From contig NGZR01000005.1 in assembly GCA_002197995.1 (NCBI GenBank), forward strand, positions 1,798,001-1,862,000: a stretch of DNA of 64,000 nucleotides, in the 5' to 3' direction. The notes below the pieces were generated by a model. That model did not search any database. It was given only the letters and a program-made list of their open reading frames with translations, and was not told the origin of the DNA. Of this stretch, positions 47,701-58,500 are shown piece after piece; position 1 is the first letter of the stretch, and each line of letters starts with the position of its first letter. Made by a program: the position numbers and the translations under genes. The stretch is from Gaeumannomyces sp. JS-464 (taxonomy: Eukaryota; Ascomycota; Sordariomycetes; Magnaporthales; Magnaporthaceae).

Positions 47701-49870
47701 TTAAGCAATGCAATAGGCCTTTAGCTTTTCCGGGTTAAACTCCGTGCCACCGTCCGTATAAATTGCTTATATTTTAATGCTTAACTGGAGTTTAATATAG
47801 TTAATCTAATTATAAACCTTTGTAAAAATCTCCGTGCTAATTTTGCTAATTGCAAAAATTACTTAGCTAAAAGTAATTACCTTATTAATAATATAAACGG
47901 CGTAGTTATATCCGCCGTATAAAGTAAGCGAAATAGTTAATGTATCCATATAAATACGGCTTAAAAGGCGGGTAATGCGGTGGAAGTAACGATTACCGAT
48001 AATTTGGGTCGCTTTGCTTTTTAAACAACCGTTACAAGTATGCTTTAATGCTTTAAAGTAGTTAACTTTAATGCTTGCAACGCGGCAAACCGTTATTACC
48101 GCCTCCTTATTAGCATGCATTAGGCGCCGATGCATTATTACGTAAAGCACCGAGCGCTTTATCGTAATCGGTACGTTAACCTTCGTCGGTTAGTTTCCTC
48201 CGTTAAGTGCGTTGCTTAAGGCCATAAGGCCCGGGGGCGCGCTTACGGGCACGTTAACGTTAGCAATTAGTACGTTATTGTTAATTTGGTAGCTACTTAA
48301 CCATTTATCGTCGGGCGTTACGAAGTAATTAGTTTAATCGTTTTTTAAACTTGCTTTGCGCATTTTGCCAAAGCTAAAAAGGTTAAAAAAGGACTTAAGC
48401 GTAAAGATTGCTTATAAGGTAATTGTAGTTACGCCCGCCTTATTACGCTAATGCATTTCGACGGTGCCTTTTTTAACGGAGATTTAGGCGCCGCCGTTAG
48501 CAATGGTAGCGTTATAAAGGACCTCGCGCTTTTTTAGCGAGGTAAACCATTTGCGATTGTTAAAATGGTGCTTAAACGAGCCGAAGTCGATTATTACGGC
48601 GTTACGGGCACTGTTGGTATTGCTTAAAACGGTATTAGCTATGGTGTATTGGCTGGCACTGCTTCGATTAACCGGCACACCACTAGTATAGTTGGCAGCC
48701 CTCGGGTTGGCTATAGCTTCGTTAGCTGCCTTATTGCTTCGCTGGAAGCGCCGCTTCGGATATTTGGCCTTTTAAGCCTTTTTAAGCTTAAAGTGCAAAA
48801 GTTAGCAATTGTCGTCTCCGCCCTTGTAATGCTTACCGCACTTATCGTGGTGGGAAGCACGCGAAACGATAGTGCAACCCTTTTTATTATAAGGCTTCGG
48901 CTTTTCCTTCGGCTTTTAAGGTCTTTCCGGCTTTTTGTTAGTATTAGCTATAGCTTTCGATTTTAAAGCCTTTATAACCGCCGTATTTTCGAGCACTTTC
49001 GAAATAAAGTTAGCGGAAATGCGGCGTTCGCCTTTACAATTTCCCAAAGCTATAGCTACCGCAAAAAGGTAAATGGCGCTAAGCCCGTTAATAAGGCTCC
49101 TTATAAGCATCCGATCCGGAATGTTAATATTAACCTAATTTAAAGCCTGCTTTATTTGTAGCTAACGGTCCGTATATTTTTCGACGTTACCGTTAAACCT
49201 TTCCACCGAAATTGTATAATGTTCGTTAATTAAGGCGTCGAAACGGCCGTTAGCAGTAATTTTAATGGTGCTAATTACTTTATTCCAAAAAGCTTTTAGG
49301 TTTTAATCCTCGTCGTTTTTAAGGCGGTCCTAACCGGCCTTTTCCAAATCCGTAGTTACTTTTTCGATATTGTTACGGATGCAATACCATGTTAATATCC
49401 TCCTAAAGGCCCATAACTATATAGCTTCGTCGTTTTCCGCTCCAGCCGGCTTAGCCGAAAAATTAGCAAATATAAAGGAAATGTTACGGGAAACGGTTAA
49501 ATGCACCCGGATGGTGCGCTTTCATATTTTTAAGTTAAAAGGCCCTAGCAGGTCCGAAACCTTTACTGCGATTTTGCGGTATTCCGTTATCCCGGCGGTT
49601 TTGTTAGCACTTTTAACGCGTACAAAAGCGTTGGATTGCAAGGGAAATGGTGCCTTTAATCGCTAAAAGGATTATTATTATTGCTTTGTTATGGTTGCTA
49701 ATCGGCGCCGAACGCGGCCTTGTTGATTATCGTTTAACGGTTTTTTAACTGCTGCGCCTCGCCCGTAATCCACGGCGGGAAAACGCAAGCAACGGGAAAC
49801 AACTCGTGCACCGTTAATCTCTCCTAATTAGGCAAAGATATCGTTAACGGCGGCGCGAAGGCTTATAACC
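44798..49870 (-). pseudogene. Copia gag-pol relic (44.6-kb element)
   Basis: Integrase finger at 47,863-48,150 (MHRRLMHANKEAV, then CNGCLKSKA) followed by the core start IYMDTLTISL, with the catalytic Asp retained. Protease with an altered active site lies near 48,484-48,678 (VIIDFGSFKHHF: Ser to Phe). Pro-rich linker at 46,573-47,082; gag at 48,916-49,110 and upstream; RT at about 45,700-46,330. Scattered stops. Confidence 0.8.
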
Positions 49871-50043
49871 TAATGGAGGTGCGCGACGACAGGCACCTAA
49901 AGTGATTTTTTGTTACTGTTGTTGGGCTACTCTACTCGATCGCGGGCTAGGGCACGCGCAGGCCAAAATACTAGGGCCAGTGCATAGGCCTAGAGCTGTG
50001 GGGCATCAGTTGCCACCCACGTGACTCCAGGCCACCTTTGACA
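49871..50043 (-). repeat. 5' LTR of the 44.6-kb Copia (long form)
   Basis: 173 bp, the least mutated Copia LTR in the window; begins TGTCAAAGGTGG on minus. Confidence 0.9.
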
Positions 50044-50267
50044 CCCTCGCAACGTCCACGATCAAAATCAAACAACTAAAGGCTTAATTGGAAACTGCAA
50101 AACCTCGCAAGCGGAAAAGGGTAATACTAAACCTTAACGAGGAATTGTGTAATGTTAGGGCATTTGCAGCCGCGCAGAAAAGGGCTGAGGAGCTAATTTA
50201 TGTATTATCAAATGCAGCGGAAAAAGGCGATTCAAATGATACTGGTAGCGTTATTATTATAGCTTAA
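50044..50267 (+). pseudogene. Pogo/Fot1-type transposase relic, C-terminal tail
   Basis: Continues the frame broken at 44,624 with LATSTIKIKQLKA, a stop (mutated Gln or Arg), then LETAKPRKRKRV and an Asn/Glu-rich end to TAA at 50,265-50,267. A basic KPRKRK segment preceded by a short coiled coil is typical of the Fot1 C-terminus. Confidence 0.68.
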
Positions 50268-50273
50268 ATGCGA

Positions 50274-50564
50274 TCAGAATTGCGATTAGATTATCGGGGT
50301 AGTGTTGTAGGCGATTAAAAGTTAGGCGGAAACTGGGGTTGCCGGAAACTAGGGTGGCCAACTTATCGCCCACTTTGAATTTCAATGTTGCCCTGTTTGT
50401 GGATTTTTGGCGGTAACTGGGCAAAAATATAGGTCGGAACCCCATTTAAACCACATCGTACATGGCGGAAGGTTTCTTTCCTTCAGGTGGATTACAGCCA
50501 AACTTGATCCTTTGTCACACACTTCCAGGTTATCATTTATCGCGGCGGTAATCCGAAATTTACG
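50274..50564. other. Upstream region of the 50.6-kb gene
   Basis: No gene seen. GC rises here from transposon-like to gene-like values. No clear TATA box or terminal inverted repeat of the pogo element was found. Confidence 0.35.
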
Positions 50565-52190
50565 ATGGCGTCCCAACACCTCCTCGCTACGCCACCCTCC
50601 AGGGACTCCATACTGAATTCCCTCTTCGAACAAATGCACGCATATAAAGCGCTCCAGCCAGACCGCTTCGCCGGCCTGTGTGGCTGCGTTCTCGAAGCGG
50701 AAATGCCGCTGTTCATCAACCTGCCCAGCGCGCCCCTCGCGTGCTGGGAGCCGCCCGCCGAGTTCGAAGCCGTCAACGCCCACTTCTCCGCCCAAGTGCA
50801 CGCCTTCTTCAACGCGCTGCACGCCCTCGAGGACATGGCAGACAAGCAGCCCCCCGACGAGCCCGCCCTCATCGACCCGAAGCTTGGCCTCCGGCCCACC
50901 ATCCGCATCGTTAACCAGTCCTTCGACATTTACATGGACTGCTGGCACCGCACCTTCCACAGCCGCCGCCTTACCGTCCTGGACCCGGACCGCCTGCCCC
51001 TGCTGCGCCGCGTCACCCGGCTGAGCGTTATCCCCAAGATATTCGACGCCGCCGGGCCGGGGACGTACACGGTCCACATGCGGCCCGTCTCTCCGCGCGT
51101 GCCCTTCGAGCTCGCCACGCGCCTCCCCAACCTGCGCGAGCTCGACTGCCCCTGGCTGTGGGAGCGCTTCCCCGTCGCCTTCACGTCACGGGCGCTGCGC
51201 ATATTTGCCCGCGTCTGGGAAGGACCGTGGCGCGATGCCCGCGCCGAGTTCGCGCGCGGCGTGCGGGACGTCCTGCCCCTGCTGCCGTCCGACTTCGCCA
51301 AGGCCCGGCTCTGGTTTTGGGAGCCCAGCCCCCGCGGGGACGACACCGACCAGGGGGCGCAGATGCCGGACCTTGTTAGCGCGTCGTCGTCGTCGGAGGC
51401 CTCTGAGTTTGAAGGCATAGAACCTGTGTCGCTCGGGCTGCGGGAGCTGGGGAGTCGCCTGGAGGATCTGAATATCCGCGCGCTCATCACCCCCGATCTC
51501 TTCCCTTCTGGTGGTGAAGATGGGGCGACAGGCCATCTCTTGTCATGGCCACGCATGCGGCACCTCAAGGTAGAATTCCACCCGTGTGCGCCTGACGGTA
51601 GGTGGTACTTCTCCGGCCCGCGAGGCGAAGACCCCCACCCCACAGGCTTCGCCATCACGCGCGAGGGGCACCACCCGCCCGGCCGGGAAGACATTGCGGA
51701 GACGCACACCTTGTTATCCGACGAGGAGGACATGTACTGGGGCGACGAGGAGATGTCCGCGCACCGCCAGCCCGACATGTTCCGCACGCGCCCCATCGCG
51801 GAGCGCATCAACCCTCTGCTCCTGGCGTTTGCCTCGTCTCTGCAGCGGACAAAGATGCCCTGTCTTGAAGACGCCGAGCTGTTCACGTGGCTGACGTGGC
51901 GGCCCTCCGAGGAGCGCGCCCGGGAGTATGAAGGGAGCGAGGACGTGCTTCCTGTGACTGAGGATGAGCCCGTCATGTTGTTCCGATGGGGAGTGAAGTA
52001 CGATGCGCCGAAAGGAGATGATGGGAAAGGAAAAGTGACGTGGCAGGTGGGCGAAGACTGGCGGCCGGCGGACGAAGTCATTAGGGCGTTTGAGGAGCTT
52101 GTGGGCGGGGACGGGAGAAGTTGGAGTGGGAGGCGCTTAAGTTCGTGGTGGAGAGGGAGCAGGATTTCGGGGACTATTAGCAGCTGGTAA
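50565..52190 (+). CDS. Hypothetical protein, fungal F-box-associated type
   Basis: A 541-residue open frame with no introns needed. It contains Leu/Arg-rich segments typical of large families of fungal F-box proteins (LPNLRELDCPWLWERFPVA at about 200-220) and a GRWYFSGPRGED motif near residues 346-357. I recall that motif from DUF6546-type hypothetical proteins, so the family call is from memory. An acidic Ser/Glu patch lies near 280-290. No F-box helix is visible at the N-terminus (MASQHLLATPPSRDSILNS), so the gene may be 5'-truncated or start further upstream through an intron. No signal peptide or membrane segment. If it is an F-box protein it would feed targets to an SCF ubiquitin ligase; that role is inferred only. 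Confidence 0.65.
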   Translation: MASQHLLATPPSRDSILNSLFEQMHAYKALQPDRFAGLCGCVLEAEMPLFINLPSAPLACWEPPAEFEAVNAHFSAQVHAFFNALHALEDMADKQPPDEPALIDPKLGLRPTIRIVNQSFDIYMDCWHRTFHSRRLTVLDPDRLPLLRRVTRLSVIPKIFDAAGPGTYTVHMRPVSPRVPFELATRLPNLRELDCPWLWERFPVAFTSRALRIFARVWEGPWRDARAEFARGVRDVLPLLPSDFAKARLWFWEPSPRGDDTDQGAQMPDLVSASSSSEASEFEGIEPVSLGLRELGSRLEDLNIRALITPDLFPSGGEDGATGHLLSWPRMRHLKVEFHPCAPDGRWYFSGPRGEDPHPTGFAITREGHHPPGREDIAETHTLLSDEEDMYWGDEEMSAHRQPDMFRTRPIAERINPLLLAFASSLQRTKMPCLEDAELFTWLTWRPSEERAREYEGSEDVLPVTEDEPVMLFRWGVKYDAPKGDDGKGKVTWQVGEDWRPADEVIRAFEELVGGDGRSWSGRRLSSWWRGSRISGTISSW

Positions 52191-52348
52191 AATGGGTAAA
52201 AGTTTACAGACAGCACAGGCAGGCAGGTAGAGCAGATTATATATACACGTCTCAAACTACCAATCAATGAAAGTTAAACTCGTTACTAGTACATGTACCA
52301 GCTAGTTCCGTCAACCGCCCCTTTACCTGGGGTACGTGGTATGTAATT

Positions 52349-52385
52349 AGGTACCTAATGTACCTACCTACCTACCTACATGTAG
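52349..52385. repeat. TACC tetranucleotide microsatellite
   Basis: Runs of TACC between the F-box-type gene and the 3' end of the LysM gene; similar TACC runs recur at about 61,068-61,095 after the chitinase. Confidence 0.8.
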
Positions 52386-52388
52386 GCA

Positions 52389-55019
52389 CTACCCACTAAC
52401 CCCAACACAATATGCCTCCTCCAGCCAATAGTTCGTTCGACAGTCGTTACTCACAGCCGGGTTCCACTTCAAGAACTGCACGAGCGAAATCCCCGCCTGG
52501 CTCGCCATATCCGTGCAGCTCACCCCGTCCGTCACCACCGCCCACTTATTGCAATTCTCCGGCTCGCCGGCCATGGTCGGCGCAGGAGGCGTGGGTTTCG
52601 TACCGGCCGCCGCCGTCGTTTTCGTCGACCGGTGGGGGGTAGCTCCGCCACCACCATTGCCACTACCAGAGACACCCACGCAATACGCTTCCCTCAACCA
52701 GTAGTTTGTCCGGCAATCTTCACTCACAGCCGGGTTCCACGCCAGGAACTGCGCGAGCGAGATGCCTGCCTGCGCAGCCATGTCCGTGCAGGACAGGCCG
52801 TCGGTCACCAGCGCCCATCGGTTGCAGTCGGCCGGCGAGCCGGACATGGTTGGCCCCGGCGGCGCCGGTGGTGCCACGCCGACGCAGTAGGCCTCGCCGA
52901 GCCAGTAGTTGGTTCGGCAGTCCGACGAGACGGCCGGGTTCCAGGCCAGGAATTGCTGGAGTGAAATGCCGGCTTGCGAGGCCATGTCTGTGCAGGACAG
53001 GCCGTCGGTTACGAGGGCCCACTTGTTGCAGTCCGCGGGCGAGCCTGACATGGTGGGCCCTGGTGGTGTGGGGGATGTGTGGGAGGTCGTGGGACCAGCG
53101 CCGCTGGTGCTTGTTGTTGTGGTGGTGGTTGTGGCCGGAGCGGAAGAGACGCCGACGCAGTAGGCTTCGCCGAGCCAATAGTTGGTGCGGCAGTCCGCGG
53201 AGACAGCCGGGTTCCAGGCCAGGAACTGCTCGAGGGAGATGCCGGCTTGCGAGGCCATGTCTGTGCAGGACAGACCGTCGGTGACGAGGGCCCATTTGTT
53301 GCAGTCCGCGGGCGAGCCGGACATGGTGGGGCCCGGCGGCGTTGGGGACGTGTTGGACGGGTTGTCAGCATCTGTGGTGGTCGTTGCAGTAACTTCTTGG
53401 TTGGCTGGCTCGATGTACCACGAGCCGCAGTAGCGGACGCCCTTTTTGAATGCGCACGCCGGATCCGAGACGTTGCCGAGGCCGGGATTCCACAAGACAA
53501 AAGAGTCCAGGTCGACGTCGTAAGTAGCCGCGGCCAGCTCACAGTTGCTGGCGAAAGGGGTGCCGGTCATGTCGTATTGGTAGTCGTCGCCGGCAAAGTA
53601 GTGCACGCAGTCGTCGCGCGTGCCGCTGGCTTCGGGCAGGGGGGTGTAGAGCCGGGTGAAAGGGGTGGCAGTGGCGTCGGGGCGTTCGGTATAGGGAATA
53701 CCGGTAAAGGGGGCGGAGGGGTCTAGGGTGGCGGAGGCGAAACCGGGGCGGCCCAGGTAGGTGTTGATGTCGCCCACCGCGGCGACGCAGTAGGACTCCT
53801 CGGCGAAGAGGTTGGTGCAGTTGGAATTGATGCCTGGGTTCAGGAAGATGAGGTCGGCGAGGGTGATGCCAAACTTGACGGCGACAAGGTTGCAATAGTC
53901 TCCTCGTTGGACGGTGTACCACCGCCCGCAGGGCTTGTCGGCGCCGCCGGCGCCGTCTCCTGCGTCGGTGGGCCTGGGCGCCGCAGTGGTGGGCGTCTGA
54001 GGGGGTAGGGAGGAGGCGTCGCCGGGGGGCACGAACTTGCGGCCGGGAGCGTCGACACAGACCTCGGAGCCGTTCAACTTGGGGAGGTTAGCGCACCCGT
54101 AGCTGATGGACGGATTCCAGGTCTTGAGCTGTGCCTCGGTGATGTTGGCGGCCGCAGCCATGGCCTTGCACGTCGCATTGACGGGAACGGTGGCGGTGGT
54201 GCACTGGTTGGTGATGCAAAGAGAGGTGCCGGCGGCGGGGAAGTTGGCGCAGGAGGCCTCCAGGTCGTTGTCAGCCAGCAGCCAGCCGGTGCCGACGCGC
54301 TGGCTCTTGGATATGGTGTAGCAGTTGTCCGAGGCCTGGACCGTGTAGGTCGATCCCTCACACACCTTGGCCGTGGGTGCGGCGGGCGCCGCCGTGAAGT
54401 AGTCGATAGTCGTGGTCACGACCGGGCGTCCCGCGATGCCACAGCTCGCCGTCATGCTCTCGTACAGCGACTGGCTGGCCGCGATGGGTCCGTCAAAGTA
54501 CGGCGAGCCCTCGCGCAGCCGCAGCCGCTCGGCCAGGCAGGTATCGCAGTCGTCGGGCCGCACCTGGCCCGTAGTGTTGCTAATGTAGTTGAACGGGCTG
54601 ATGCCGGGGTCCGAGAAGGCCGCCGCAAGGGCTGCCACTGGTCCGCAGTAGCGCCCTGACTCGTCCTGCAGGCATGCACTCTGGAACGAATACTGCAGCG
54701 CGCTGGGAATGTAGACGGCCGCTGCCTCAACCCCAAGATCCGCCGAGACGGTCTGGTTCCCGCACCCGGACTGCACCGACGACCGCCATGATTCAAAGGC
54801 GGACGAGCAAGCGGCGGTGCAGATGCGCGACAGCGAGGCGGGCGGGTAGAAGACGTCCGGACGGAGGTCCCTTACCAGGCGGTCGCAGGCCGTGATGTCC
54901 ACGGTCAGCGCACTGGTGCACTCGGGGGTAAGCGTCATGGGGAGGCTGTCAGGGTAGAGCAGCACCGTGGCAGATGCCGCCGATGCTGCCACGAATATGT
55001 CGACAAGAAGGGTCTGCAT
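52389..55019 (-). CDS. Secreted multi-LysM chitin-binding protein
   Basis: 876 residues. The N-terminus MQTLLVDIFVAASAASA is a signal peptide, and the start is the first ATG of a long open frame. A Cys-rich region (about 30-215) typical of large fungal LysM proteins comes next. LysM modules follow at about 223-269, 273-321 and 364-411, a degenerate one at 471-531, then four near-identical modules at about 573-623, 664-714, 731-782 and 823-873. Each of the last four has KWALVTDGLSCTDMASQAG or a close variant and WNPAVS-x-DCRTNYWL. Thr/Pro linkers join them. LysM (CBM50) binds chitin or chito-oligomers outside the cell. It is divergently paired with the chitinase at 55,551, as known for LysM/subgroup C chitinase pairs such as tal6 in Trichoderma. 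No enzyme domain is present. Confidence 0.92.
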   Translation of the reverse strand: MQTLLVDIFVAASAASATVLLYPDSLPMTLTPECTSALTVDITACDRLVRDLRPDVFYPPASLSRICTAACSSAFESWRSSVQSGCGNQTVSADLGVEAAAVYIPSALQYSFQSACLQDESGRYCGPVAALAAAFSDPGISPFNYISNTTGQVRPDDCDTCLAERLRLREGSPYFDGPIAASQSLYESMTASCGIAGRPVVTTTIDYFTAAPAAPTAKVCEGSTYTVQASDNCYTISKSQRVGTGWLLADNDLEASCANFPAAGTSLCITNQCTTATVPVNATCKAMAAAANITEAQLKTWNPSISYGCANLPKLNGSEVCVDAPGRKFVPPGDASSLPPQTPTTAAPRPTDAGDGAGGADKPCGRWYTVQRGDYCNLVAVKFGITLADLIFLNPGINSNCTNLFAEESYCVAAVGDINTYLGRPGFASATLDPSAPFTGIPYTERPDATATPFTRLYTPLPEASGTRDDCVHYFAGDDYQYDMTGTPFASNCELAAATYDVDLDSFVLWNPGLGNVSDPACAFKKGVRYCGSWYIEPANQEVTATTTTDADNPSNTSPTPPGPTMSGSPADCNKWALVTDGLSCTDMASQAGISLEQFLAWNPAVSADCRTNYWLGEAYCVGVSSAPATTTTTTTSTSGAGPTTSHTSPTPPGPTMSGSPADCNKWALVTDGLSCTDMASQAGISLQQFLAWNPAVSSDCRTNYWLGEAYCVGVAPPAPPGPTMSGSPADCNRWALVTDGLSCTDMAAQAGISLAQFLAWNPAVSEDCRTNYWLREAYCVGVSGSGNGGGGATPHRSTKTTAAAGTKPTPPAPTMAGEPENCNKWAVVTDGVSCTDMASQAGISLVQFLKWNPAVSNDCRTNYWLEEAYCVGVSG

Positions 55020-55550
55020 CGCTGGACCATGCAGGTTTGGATCCCTCGATAGCGACTTGCCTGGGGACCTCAGAGAGTCAGCGGGCAGTCAGCGGGAATG
55101 TCTGCTATTAGAAAGCAATGCATCATAGGCGCTCTTCATGCAGCAAAATGGCAACATCGCGTGAGCCATTTTTCATAGGCGGGTTGTCGAGCATCTCCGA
55201 GCCACTAATGTCGCCCCGATAGGACGTCGGACCATTACTTGGTCAGCAGCGGCGCATTACAGGCCACCCAGTCAGAGGCACAAATGTCGTTTAAGGGCTG
55301 ACTCGGTGGATCAAGAACATATCAGCCAACCAACCCCGCGAGACAGTGGTTCAGTCTCTGCGCATTAAACTCCACTACAGAACGGAGCGCGACACAACCG
55401 AGCTTTGGCGCGGCCCCGTAGCAACGAGCCCCACCCGCTTTTCGGCCGCGTGAGTTCTCTTATACAAGATGCGCCGGCCGCGTGCTGCTGCCCCGCTGGT
55501 GGTAGGCAGGGCAGGCACAGCATTCCCGAGCAGGCACAACCGTCAAGGCT
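55020..55550. promoter_or_regulatory. Shared divergent promoter region of LysM gene and chitinase
   Basis: 531 bp separate the two start codons, which point away from each other. No other frame in the interval looks coding. The layout suggests joint regulation; I could not assign specific factor sites by eye. Confidence 0.55.
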
Positions 55551-58500
55551 ATGCGGTATCCTGTCGTCCTTGCTCTTCTCTGGTGGCAGAGGCTCGCTGT
55601 GGGCCTGCCTGGTGCACACCGTGCTGCTATTGCCGATGTGCCGACTAACACTTGTCGGAACCCCGTGTCGTGAGTGTCCAGCTGTCCAAGGTACCCGGGA
55701 GTTGATCTAACCCTGACGATCGCAGAGCCTTTGATTCCTCGGCCAAGGTCAGGCGCGAGTATGAGCTGCCGCTCTGTCGGGACGTCGATGACAGCGGCGA
55801 TGGCCATGCCACCCTCGGTGCCGTGGACACGCTGTCTCTGCTAAGCGGCCGAGCCACGGTCGACGACTACACGTGCGCGCCGGACCGGCCCTGCGCCAAC
55901 AAGGCCTGCTGCCCCAAGGCCACGCTGCAGTGCAACTACGGCGAGGAGGCGTGCGGCACGTCGGGTATCTCGCCCAACGAGGTGTGCTGGTCCAACTGTG
56001 ATGCCAAATCCGAGTGCGGTAAGAACGCCGCCGTGCCCGGCCAGAAGTGCCCGCTCAACGTCTGCTGCGGCAAATGGGGGTTCTGTGGCATGACGGATGA
56101 CTACTGCGACGTCAAGGACCATGGGGCCACCGGTGGCTGTCAGTCCAACTGCGACCAGCCGGGTCCCAAGCACAAGGCGGACTCGCAGGACCGCGTCATA
56201 GGCTACTACGAGGCCTGGCGCGCCGACAGCGCGTGCCAGGGCATGGGGCTCGACGACATCCCCGTCAGCTCGCTCACGCACCTGTACTTCTCCTTCGCGT
56301 CCATCACGCCGGACACGTACAGCATCGCGCCCATGGACGGTATCCCGGGCTCCCTGCTGTCCAGCTTCACCAGCCTCAAGAAGAAGAATCCGGCGCTGAA
56401 AACGGTCATCGCCATCGGTGGATGGACCTTCAACGACCCGGGCCCGACGCAGAAGGTGTTCAGCAACATGGTGAGCTCGGCGCGGACGCGTAAGACCTTT
56501 ATCGACAACCTGCTCAGCTTCCTGCGCGAGTACGCCTTCGACGGCGTCGATTTCGACTGGGAGTACCCCGGCGCGGATGACCGCGGCGGCATCAACACGG
56601 ACGGGGCCAACTTTGTCACCTTCCTCAAGGAGCTCGACGACGCCAACAAGAAGCAGCCGGTCAAGTACATCGTCTCCTTCACGGCGCCGACCTCGTACTG
56701 GTACCTACGCCACTTCGACCTCAAGGCGGTCGACCACGTCGACTACGTCAACGTTATGTCCTACGACCTGCATGGCGTCTGGGACGGCAAGAACCCGATC
56801 GGGCAGCACATCTACGCGCACACCAACCTAACTGAGATGAAGCAGGCCTTCGACCTCTTCTGGCGTAACGACGTGCCGGCCAACAAGCTCAACATGGGCC
56901 TCGGTTTCTACGGCCGCGCGTTCCAGCTGCAGGACCCTTCGTGCAGCAAGCCGGGTTGCGGCTTCAGGGGCGGCGCCACCAAGGGCGGCTGTAGCGGCGA
57001 GTCGGGCATCCTGAGCTACCGCGAGATCATGGCCGTGATCGACGCCAAGAAGGTCAAGCCCGTCCACGACAAGACGGCCGGCGTCAAGTACATCACGTGG
57101 AACAGCGACCAGTGGGTGTCGTACGACGACGCTGACACCTTCGCGCAGAAGAAGGACCTGGCCAAGGACCTGGGGCTCGGCGGCTTCCTCATCTGGGCCA
57201 TCGACCAGGACGACGAGCACCGGTCGGCGCTGCAGGCCGTCATCGCGCCCAAGAAGCTGGGCGACTTTGGCGCGGCTGCCGACAAGGGCGACTGGCAGTC
57301 GTCCAACAAGAACTGCTACATCACGTCCTGCGGCGGCAACTGCGACGCGGCACATCAAGATCACCGACAGCCATGCGGCGACGACGGCAAGCGCAGCAAG
57401 CTCTGCTGCCCGCTGTCGGGGGCGCCGGACCCCAAGGAGTGCACGTGGCGCGGCGGCGAGTCCGGCCCCTGGTGCAACGGCCACTGCCACGACGACGAGG
57501 TCATGATGGAGATGAACAAGGCGGGTAACGGCGACAGCTGCTGGGACGGGAACAAGGCCTACTGCTGTAAGAGTCCGCTCGCCGAGGAGAACAGCTGCTA
57601 CTGGGGCGGTGTCGGCGCCGGCTGCCACGGCGACGACCTGCCGCTGACCTTCTCGGGCACCGTCCTGACCGTCCTCGAGGACGTGGCTAAGGTTATCCTC
57701 CGCGTCATCGGCCGCGCGTACCCGCTCACCGCCCTCACAGGAGAGCTGCTGCTCGAGGTGCTCGACGCGCTCGACCTCGACACGGACAAGTACTACTGCT
57801 GCCCAAAAGAAGACATCCCTAAGTGGAAGAACTGCGACTGGTTCGGCAAGCCTGGCAACTGCTTCGACGGCCACTGCCCAGACATGACGTACGCCCAGCT
57901 GACCGACAGCTACTTCGGCGGCGGCGAGACGTGCGGCGGCCAGCTCTCGCGTGTGCGCACCTTCTGCTGCGAGCCGGCCGAGGACCCCTTTTTCTGCCCG
58001 TGCCCCTGGAAAACCTCTTCGAGCACCCTCCTGCTGGCGACAGCGTCGACACCGACTTCACCCTCGAAACGGACAAGGACTCGGACTCGCAGCAGAACCC
58101 CAACGATGCGGCCTTCCAGTTCGTCGTACTCGCCTCGCCCGAGGAGCTGCAGGTCTCGCTCGACAAGCGCGACGGCTCCCACTGGGATGTGTTTGCCGGC
58201 TGCGACGCGGCCATCGGCGAGGAGGGCCCGCACACGGTGCAGATGGTGTGTACGGATTTCTCCGAGGACAGCAACTGCCACAAGATCAGCCTCGGCCATG
58301 GCGTCCCTGGTACCATCCTGCAGATGCCTCCCGGGTGCGGCCCCGGGAAATACGCCGTGGCGAAGAGCATGGCGCCAGCAGCTGACCAGGGCAAGATCCT
58401 CCTTCCCCGCCACCTCCAGCACCTCTCCGCCCGCGCGCCGCCCGTCGTCTACGACCTGACGTTCGACTATGACTTCACCCGCGTGCCGCGCGACCTCGGC

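Larger units (their letters stand above)
44625..50043 (-). mobile_element. Ty1/Copia retrotransposon inserted in a pogo transposase relic
   Basis: A 5,419-bp element with 173-bp LTRs at 44625-44797 and 49871-50043. Target copies are CCCTT (44,620-44,624) and CCCTC (50,044-50,048). Removing the element and one target copy restores an uninterrupted transposase reading frame, which independently confirms the ends. Domains on minus match the other copies. Confidence 0.93.

Noticed and set aside
50930..52267. A 445-codon open frame antisense to the F-box-type gene
   Set aside because: It is the reverse of a GC-rich coding frame; Ser/Arg/Pro-rich text without domains and no independent start context.
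52706..53726. Several plus-strand frames of 110-215 codons across the LysM repeats
   Set aside because: Antisense shadows of the repeated LysM modules; their repetition mirrors the minus-strand gene.
56828..57874. A 348-codon open frame antisense to the chitinase
   Set aside because: Shadow of the GH18 frame; Val/Ala/Leu/Arg-rich with no recognisable motif.
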